Positions 38,901-47,900 of a stretch of 64,000 bases of DNA are shown here, one piece after another; position 1 is the first letter of the stretch; every line of letters starts with the position of its first letter. The notes under the pieces were generated by a model. That model made no database searches and was not told where the DNA came from. It saw nothing but the letters and a program-made list of their open reading frames with translations. The stretch covers positions 478,159-542,158 of the forward strand of contig MNCI01015530.1 in the NCBI GenBank assembly GCA_015680685.1, read 5' to 3'. This DNA comes from Gnetum montanum. Its lineage: Eukaryota > Streptophyta > Gnetopsida > Gnetales > Gnetaceae. Both the position numbers and the translations under genes were made by a program.

Positions 38901-41900
38901 TCCCCTCGTGCTTCGTTGGGGAAGTGGCCAATCATGCCAGATAAGCAAGGTGTGGAGTTGCCTCCATTGGGGGATTGGATTACGCGAGCTCGAGGATCTT
39001 CCCGGCCGAAGCTTAAGGACCTTGTTGGGTCCAAACTTGGGGGTACCGAATTGGTGCCAGGGGTGGTCATGGATGGCCCGATGGGGAGTAAGGTAGGTCA
39101 GCCAAATGCATTGGTGGTGAGGAAGAAAATGATGCAACTTGATATTGACTTGGGGGTGCAGAGGACCCTAAAGGAGGTGTACCACAGACAAATGTCTATT
39201 TCCCCATAAAGATTCTTTCCTAGAATTGCAGGGGATAGGGTACCCTGTACAAGTGAAATACCCTAAAAATGATGGTTCAAAATGAGGGATGCAATGCGGT
39301 GTGTTTGTAGGAGACAAAGTTGCAAGCGGATGAAGCGAAGTTGCTGCAGTGGGAGGGTTGGACTATGCAAATAGTTCTGTGTGGGGGCCGTGTGGGGGAG
39401 GCTAGCTATTTTGTCAAAGCTCTTGATTGTGTTCGCGGATGACTCCAGGTGGACCCAAATGGTTCACGTGATCCAAGAACATGTCTAATTGACTAATGTT
39501 TACAAGGCGCATAACTGGGAGGCGCGGTTATAGGAGTTGAGGCAGGTGGCGTGGGTGGTCCCTGATACAAACAAGTGCGTTCTAATCAAGGACTTTAACC
39601 AGCGTCTGTACCTGTGGGAAAAGAGGGGGGGACAACAGTGCAGATCGACCTAGAGGATTGGAATGTGCTTATTTCATTTGGGATCACAATTTGGTGGACA
39701 TGGATATCGAGGGTTGTAGATTTACCTAGAGCAATAGAAGACGAGGGTCTAATTAGGTCCAATCTCGAATAGACAAGGTGTGGGTAAGTACAAGGTTGTT
39801 ACTGACTTTTAACATTCAAGTTTCAAGGAAGGAGCAACAAGCCTCTAATAACAGATCCATTTTGTGTCAACTTAGTACTGGTCAAGGCCAGGCTCCCAAA
39901 TCTTTCCGATTTGAACGTATGTGGCTGGGCAAACCCTATTTGCGGTCGCGCTAGTTCAAGATATTTGGCAGAGTTACTCAGTGGCCCACAAACCAAGGGA
40001 TTTTCTAAAAAAGGAACTGAAGCTATTCAAACAAAGGATCAAAGCTAGAGCCTCGACGGAGAAGTATGGCTTCAAGGCATACAGGGAAAGGTTGTAGATT
40101 GGTCTCCGAGAGATACAAGAGTTGCAGGAAACTGGTGTTGACTTGGCTAATGAGGAGTAGGAGCTATTGAGTGAGTTACACAAGTTAGATAGAGAGGAGG
40201 AAGGTTATTGGCGGTAGCAAGGTCGGGTTTCCTAGTTGCAAGAGGGGGACCATAACAGGTTTCTTTTTTGCCGGGGCCAAAAGTGGGGGGGCACCGAAGC
40301 AAAAGCTGCAACATTTGTTTGAAGGAGCAATGAGGGAAAGGATGGAAAGAGGAATGCAAGTGGTTGAAGCAATGCAGATGTATTGGGAAGACATTTGGCG
40401 AAGGAGAGACACGGCGAGGATTTCTATCTCAGTGTGGTGGGTCTTGACTGATGCTAAAAACCAGCAGCTAATAAGGCCTTTTTCTAGAATGGAGTTGCTC
40501 ACAGCATTGAGGTTGATGTAGACCAATAAGGCATCAGGGCCTAATGGGTGGCCCATTGAATTCTATAGGGAATTCAATGACATTTTGAGGGAAAATTTGT
40601 TGGATGCCTTCAATAGTATGCTCAATTGGCAACAGGTCCGTAAAGAGATCAACTGCTCGTAGATTGTTCTCTTGCCAAAGGTGCTAAATCCATCTTCACT
40701 GGCGCATTTTAGGCCCATCGGCGTTTGTAATACGTTACTGCGATTGTTTTCCAACCTAATCGTCAGTCTTCTAGTGCCCTTGATGGGAAAGCTTGTGGGA
40801 GAGCACCAAGCAGGTTTTGTTAAAGGCCATTTTCTGCAAGATCAAGTCCTACTATTGCAAGAGATTCTACACTTGTTGCAGCGGTTAGGGTTCCCCGGGA
40901 TGTGTATTAAGTTAGACATCACCAAGGCCTATGACACGGTGAGTTGGGCAACACTAAAAGAGATCATGCTCCTTAAAGGTTTTGGACCTAAATTCATCGA
41001 TCTTTGCATTCATATGCAAAGTTCCAATCAATATTCTTTTGACATCGACAGGAGGTTGTGGGGTTTCCAGGCATTGGAGAGAGGGCTGTAGCAGGGAGAC
41101 CCACTATCAGCTCTACTATTCATCTTAGTTATGGATTTGCTGCAAAGTTACTACGTTGCCGAGGGGATGCAAGGGCTAAACGTTACTGGGGTCCACTACC
41201 TTGTTGCCCAATATGCCAATAATACGCTTCTTTTTTCTCAAGCAGTCGTTCCTCAGGCTAAGGTGCTCAAGAAGGCCCTGGAAAGGATGGAATTAGAGCT
41301 AGGCCTCAAAATCAATGGGGGAAAGTCTGTCATACATTTGGCCAATACCACAGTGCCAGTGGGAGGAAGGATTGTGCAAGTGCTAGGAATCTTGCCTGGT
41401 CAGCTGCAGCATTCATATTTGGGGATGCCAATTTTTGATTGGCAACTTAAGCAAGCATGGTTGAGGCTAGTGGAGAGATTGCGAGTGAAGACAACTCATT
41501 AGATCAACAGGTTTTTGTCTTGAAAAGGGAAGATGTTGCTGGCTTTGACTATGATCATGGCTATGGCTGGGTTCGTGGCTTCCATGGCTGTCTTGTTGGC
41601 TAGGGGTATTCAGAAGATTGATTAGATCATCTAGCAGTTTGTTTGGTCTGGCAACAAAGGGGGGAAGAAGCTCCACTTGGTGTGCTGGGAGTTGACAGCA
41701 CACCCCAGATCAGCTAGGGGAATTAGGCTATTGTCTTTCCAAGCCGAGGTTAAGTTGGGCATGCAGCATCTGGTCAATAGGTTCATGGATTAGGAGGATG
41801 GGCAAGCCCCATGGATGAGATTATTGTAGCAGAAGTACCGCAAGTGGGAGGCTGATGCTAGGAGCTCACAGTTATGGAAAAATATCTACAAACATGTTAG

Positions 41901-44900
41901 GGAAATGGAAGCAAAGGTGCTGCTAGGTAAACATCGGTCAAAGGTGATTAAGAACATGCACCCACCAGTGACGGGGTGGAATGATGTTTGGCAAGGGAGG
42001 CTGCCCAAGAAGATTAAGGCTTTCGAATGGCTTATCCAACGTAAAGCCCTACCAATGCAAGCACTCTTCAGAGTGCGGGGGATAAATGTGAACACCATTT
42101 GTCCCATTTGCGCTGCTGAAGTTGAGACGCTTGAGCATTTTATATATCATTGTGATTTTATGCTGAAGGTTTAGAGGGCAACAGAGCTTTTGCCTCTAAT
42201 AAAAATTAGCAAGGATTCCAAAACGCTGGTTGTGTTATGGGTGGGATGGAAGAGCAGGAATCACCTAATTTTCCGTGAGCAAAGGTTGCATGCACCAAAT
42301 TCTATTGCCAAAGCTGAGCTCCATTTGTGGGTTGAAGCAGGGCATAGTATGGGATAGGGTTTGATGTTTGAGCCAACTATTACGAAATTTGCAGGGAATG
42401 CGGAGCTATGGGAGATGATAGAGAGAGCGGGCTAGGTCAATATGCTCCGGCGAATTGAGGGGAAGCCTGGGCTGCCTACAAAAAGCTTCTTTGACAACTA
42501 GGTTGGGGAAGAAACCAAATTTGGAGGCTAACACATTAGGGTGATAGAGACGGCATTGGAGGAGGTGCTTGGTGTGCCAGCGAAGGGGGAGCTTATTGCC
42601 CCGACAATCCACACTCAAATGTACACTTACGAGTTCTTCCAAGGCACAATTCCACGGAAGACTAGTGGGCACATTTGTAACACGACAATGGCCATAGTGT
42701 GGCAGAACGCGGTGGGGTTAATTGACCAGTATTTCATGTAGTATAGCTACCCTCACAAGCTTGTGGGTGTTCATTTTGCTTTCCTAAGGTGCCTAAAGCA
42801 TGGAATCGGGATTAACCTACCTCGATTTTTTTGGATTCCCTACAACAAAAGCAATCTGGGCATCATCGAGGGTGATCTTGGCACTCTAGAGATCAAGGTA
42901 GATGGAAATCCTTAGGTAGTTGAGGCCGAAGCCTTAGCTAGTGTACCAAAGGCAAAACAGGTGGGCCATGCAAGGGCTTCAACTACTCATGGCATAGCAA
43001 CAAGAGACGGTAGGAGGAGGCACAGCATTGATCAGCAATGGGTGAAATGAGAGGGAGGTTCAACGGGAACGAGATACACATTCTACTGGGTTTCAAGAAA
43101 GGATAGATGAGGCATGTCAACTCACAGTGAAGTAGGCACCGATGGAGGAAAGGGTGGCATGGCAATCTCGGTGGGTGGCAATGCAAGAAAAGGTTCAAAG
43201 GGAGGCAAACATTCAACAGGTTAGGGACCTACAACAGATGGAGAACCTGTTGGAAAGACATAGTGCAGAATTAACACAATGATGGAGGCACACAAGAAAA
43301 GGCAAGAGAGCTGTGCAGCACAAGAGGATCAAAGGGTGCCAACAGAGACACTGTAGGTGGCAAGGGAGGTGGATGCTTATCAAGGCATGGCACAAAAGGT
43401 TCAAAGGACGCTAATGGAGGTGCCATAGGCAGATGGACAAGTGGCTACTTCTCAGGAGCCGATGCTAGTAGGAGAGCCAAACGTGGTAATGTCAGGGACA
43501 TGGGTCGGGTGGGTGTCTGAGCTATGTTTGGTTCTCGGTCCCAAGCACTGGTCTTTCGCAATTGTTTTCTTGTAAACAACATCTGGTTTTAGGAAGGGAT
43601 CTAGGGGTTTGTTGCAGTTCTAGTGGCTGAGTTTTGAGGTCGCTGAGGAATGGGAGGGGATGTTCTTCTGTTTCGGTTGAGGCCGAGAGGGTTCTGTCCT
43701 AGGCTACATGCCACTGTACTTAATTTTTTGAGTTAATTTATCTCAATATTTTCTCAAAAAAAAAACTTGAAATACTAATCAGCAACCTTCAATTAGTGAC
43801 TTTTTCTTCATATTTCAAGTTCATGGAATAGTAAGTTGCAACTGCCAAGAAAATTCTGAAATCAGAAATTAAACTTTAGGTTCTATTATTTTAATATTCT
43901 TCAAACATAAGCATTCCAATCTCGCATTTTTTCCCTTTGAAAATATTCTGATTTCATTTTTTATGATAAAAATACTAACATTGTGGCCATGCAAACATCT
44001 TCCTCATTTACCTGTAATACCTTTAATCAAGACACAAAAAAGAAACACTTTAAGAACAACATGTGACAAGAGTGACAATATCACACTATGGCTAACAACA
44101 GTGTGCTAGATTAAAGGTATTACAGCTAAATGAGGAGGATGTCTGCATGGCCACAATGTTAGTATTTTTATTTTTAAAAAATGAAAATCAAAATATTTGC
44201 AAAGGGGAAAGACTTTGAGATTGGAATGGTTATATTTGAAGAACACTAAAATAATAAAATTTAAAGTTTAATTTCTGATTTCAGAATTTTCTTTGGGGTT
44301 GCAACCTACCATTCCATGAACTTGAAATATGCAGATAAAGTTACTAATTAAAGGTTGCTGATTTTGGGAGTTTGTGATTTCTAAGAAAAACTTGATAAAA
44401 AACTCCCTGTGTCGTGGGCATTTTGCCAACTGACATATGAGTTAAGGAGATTATGAACACGATGTTGACTATTCAACTCATGATCTTGGGTTAATAGCAG
44501 CAAGTCACAGTTAATACACTGAACAGATCATGACATCAGAATCTAAAGAAATCACATAGGTATGAATTGTATTTGGTAAGCATGTTACTTTGCTCAAATT
44601 TATTTTTTGAATGACCCACTAATTTACTCGTTTGTAGTTGGTTACCTACTATGCTAGCTATTGATGTTGCTATTGGTTGTGGCACAAAATGAGTGTGATC
44701 TTGAGTTCAAGTTGTTACCAACAAATGAAGTATACGTTCTATAATGCATTTGGCAATGAATCCTAATCTAGCAATCAGTACAGAGTAGTAACAAATCACA
44801 CCATGCTTATTATTATTAGCGCAAAGGTTTAGTTTTTAATGTGCGTAAGGTTACCAATAGTTTTGTTTGCTGTTAGTAGCCGAAGGTATTTATCATCGGT

Positions 44901-47900
44901 TAAAATCATGCTTTAGTTAAAAGGTTCCTTGTAGAATGATCAAAAGCATACAGGGAGATTGCAATGTTCAGATCCCACTAGCATTTTCCTAAAGTAGCCA
45001 CCTAACAGTCGGTTGCTATCTGTAGTTGTTAATGGCTTCAGCGTACACAGGCATCCTTCTTTGTCTTGGAAAAGCATAATATCTCTTCAGTTAAATAGCA
45101 CAGGACCATTACACATTCTTAATATCAGATACACATGATGAAACTTATAGAAACACAAAATGCATAAACAAATGTGGCTAGGAAAGACAAACAAAATTCA
45201 GAGAACATTATAGTCACTATGTTTCTTGGTATATGCATTTACATCATTATTTAGAAAGGAAAAAAAATGTAGAAAGAACCTTACCTAAACTTGTTTTTAT
45301 ATTTTACATCTCTATTCATATCCTGGTCCCTGGTCCTCTCTCTATCATGCTCTCTCTGTTCCTCTCGCAAATCATCCCTTCCTTTGTCTCTGTTCCTTTC
45401 TCTGTCCCATATTTTCTCCCTATCCCGAAAGGAATTGTCACGACCGAATGTTGTTCTTGATTGCTTACTCCTAACTTCATTCACTCTCACTGTCCTCCCA
45501 CCAATGCTCTAATCAAACAAGCACAGTATTCGATTGATATAGGACCCATAAATAAAGTTAAGTTAAAACAAAGCATTATATAGTATATACCCTTCCATCC
45601 ATATCATCAATTGCATTGACAGCTGATCGGGGATTAGTAAAAGTGACAAACCCATAGCATTTACCTCCAACCTCCCTATCATTGACAATCTGCATCAAAA
45701 CCATGACCTTCAGTAATAAAATTATGCGATTCAAATTTTCCTTCTAGATTTAGGAAAACCTTCTGTTACAGTATATAGTTCCAAAACAAAACAAAGGAGG
45801 AATTAACACAACCTCTACTACAATAAGTCAGATAACCATCAAATCATAAGGCTACCAAAATATGCATTGTCTTAAATACGACATCACAAAGATAAAAAAT
45901 GTCTAAACTTTGAAGTTCTTGTAAACCAAACATCAAAATTCATGACTTCCTAACTTCAAACACAAACATAATAGCAATTGAAGAAATTATTATCAACTTA
46001 TTTGCAGATGTTGGTAAAAAAACATAATCCCGCCAACCCCAAAAATAATAAAAAAACATGAACATGAAATAATGCATCTCACATAAATCTTTTTTCATTT
46101 TTATTTAAAAAGATATGCTTGAAAATGACTGGATGAACGTGGAGAACTTCTTGGAAATTCTACCTCTTAATGCAACTTCAACATATATGAGATTCTCAAT
46201 TTAAGAATTTTATTGAGTTCATTATCAAAACCAGGGTCTAAAGTTTACTGAAAAATTTTCGTTAAAAAAATATTAAACATTTTCTTCCAAAAATCCCTCC
46301 AGGAAAGTCATACCACATTCAGTTTTCTAAAAATGACGATTATGCCCGTGGATAGGCTTCTTGTGTACATCTAATTTCGTAAAAACTCAAATATGATATA
46401 TCACCAGTGATATCTCTCGATAGCTTAGTTTAAGGAAATTTGTCCACCTAAATGTGCCATACATGATTTCATAATTGGGCCGCAAAAATTCCACGGGCTT
46501 CTCTTTATGAAACACTTTGATTGCTTTTCGGATAGAAAATTGCTTGGCATGGTTGCTATTGCTAATATCTAGAAATATAACTACCCAATAAACTATATTA
46601 TCCTCTTCTATGCAAATCATCAAGCCTACCCATTCATATACTCTCTCACTTTTTGCAACTTCATGAAACCTCCTGCATGCCATTGTTTAAGTGTGCTAGT
46701 AAGAAGACATCCACGTTACAAATTGTGCCAATATATCTGCTTTGCTAGAATAATTGTGCTTTAGGAAGGTATACTATATAATCGTGATTTCTTGCTGAAA
46801 GAGCTGTACTATATCTACAACAAACACAAGAGAACTGTGTGTAAAAATGTCACCAAGTGCAATTCATGGTATTAGGCATGCCATTGTATGATGCCCATGA
46901 TACCAGTACCAAGTCTGACTTTATGTTTGTTGAGTACCAATTCTCAAATTTGATTAATCAAACTTTCTTGGTGAGGCAATCCAGAATCCAAGCCCTCACA
47001 AGTTGCAAAGAACCTGAATAATACCAAATTGAACAAGAAAAGGAAATGTAAACATTATTTTTGCTTAAAGAAAATGGAGTACAATGCACAGAGGAAGCAA
47101 ACACACTTCCAAGGACAGAATCAATCAATCAAATCCTTACACCCTGTCACAAACCAAGCTTGGCCATCAATGGATGATCAATCACTCACAATGCTCAAAA
47201 AGGTTTCTCAATCTCTCAAGCAAGCTCTTGATCACAATTGGCATTCACTTAGTATTAAGCAGGTATTAGACACCTTGTCTTAAGTCACCTTGGCCTTTTA
47301 TACCTTTTTGAAATGTCCCTTGGTCTCCTTTAATCATTGAACTTCCTCAAAAATTGTACCCTTTTTTTTTTTGAAAAACCTAATCTAATGAGAATCTGAG
47401 TGACTGCAGATCACAGATCCCTCACAATAGCGATCCTGTGACCACACTACAATTCACACCCTATTGCACTAGTAAAACTCAAATATTTTGGCCACTATTT
47501 CTTTGCCGACTACGCCCCACTGCAACTAGCAACTTTGAGGCTACAACCACCTGTGACTCATAGGTCCTCATAACTCTCTCAAGCACTTGGAAATTACAAA
47601 ACAAACCATGAACATCTTACTACGGCAGACTGTGATCATAGTTGTTTGCACCTAGCAAACTGCGACTCACAATGAGCTCATATGTACCTACCCAAACTAG
47701 GAAAACAATGCAATTGACTCCAAACAAATACCCAAACCCAAACACATGACTCCTACTACTCTTAAGATATATTGAGGATGAGAATTTTCCATAATTCAAA
47801 AATTAAACTTAAATAAACTGTTTTATTATATGTTATACCCTAGGGATTCATTGGACCAAACCAGTTCACTTTCAACCATTACCTTTTGCACATGTCTCTA

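Larger units (their letters stand above)
37632..43767 (+). mobile_element. L1-type LINE C, near full length with 13-bp TSD (intron 4)
   Basis: Plus-strand LINE flanked by AACTTGAAATACT at 37619-37631 and again right after the poly(A) run at 43768-43780. Contains ORF1 (37731-39209), endonuclease, RT, zinc-binding domain, the C-terminal extension and a coiled-coil tail, then 3'UTR and an A run at about 43757-43767. The whole coding region reads mostly in one frame per ORF, broken by stop codons that are nearly all TAG. It lies antisense to the host gene. Confidence 0.88.
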
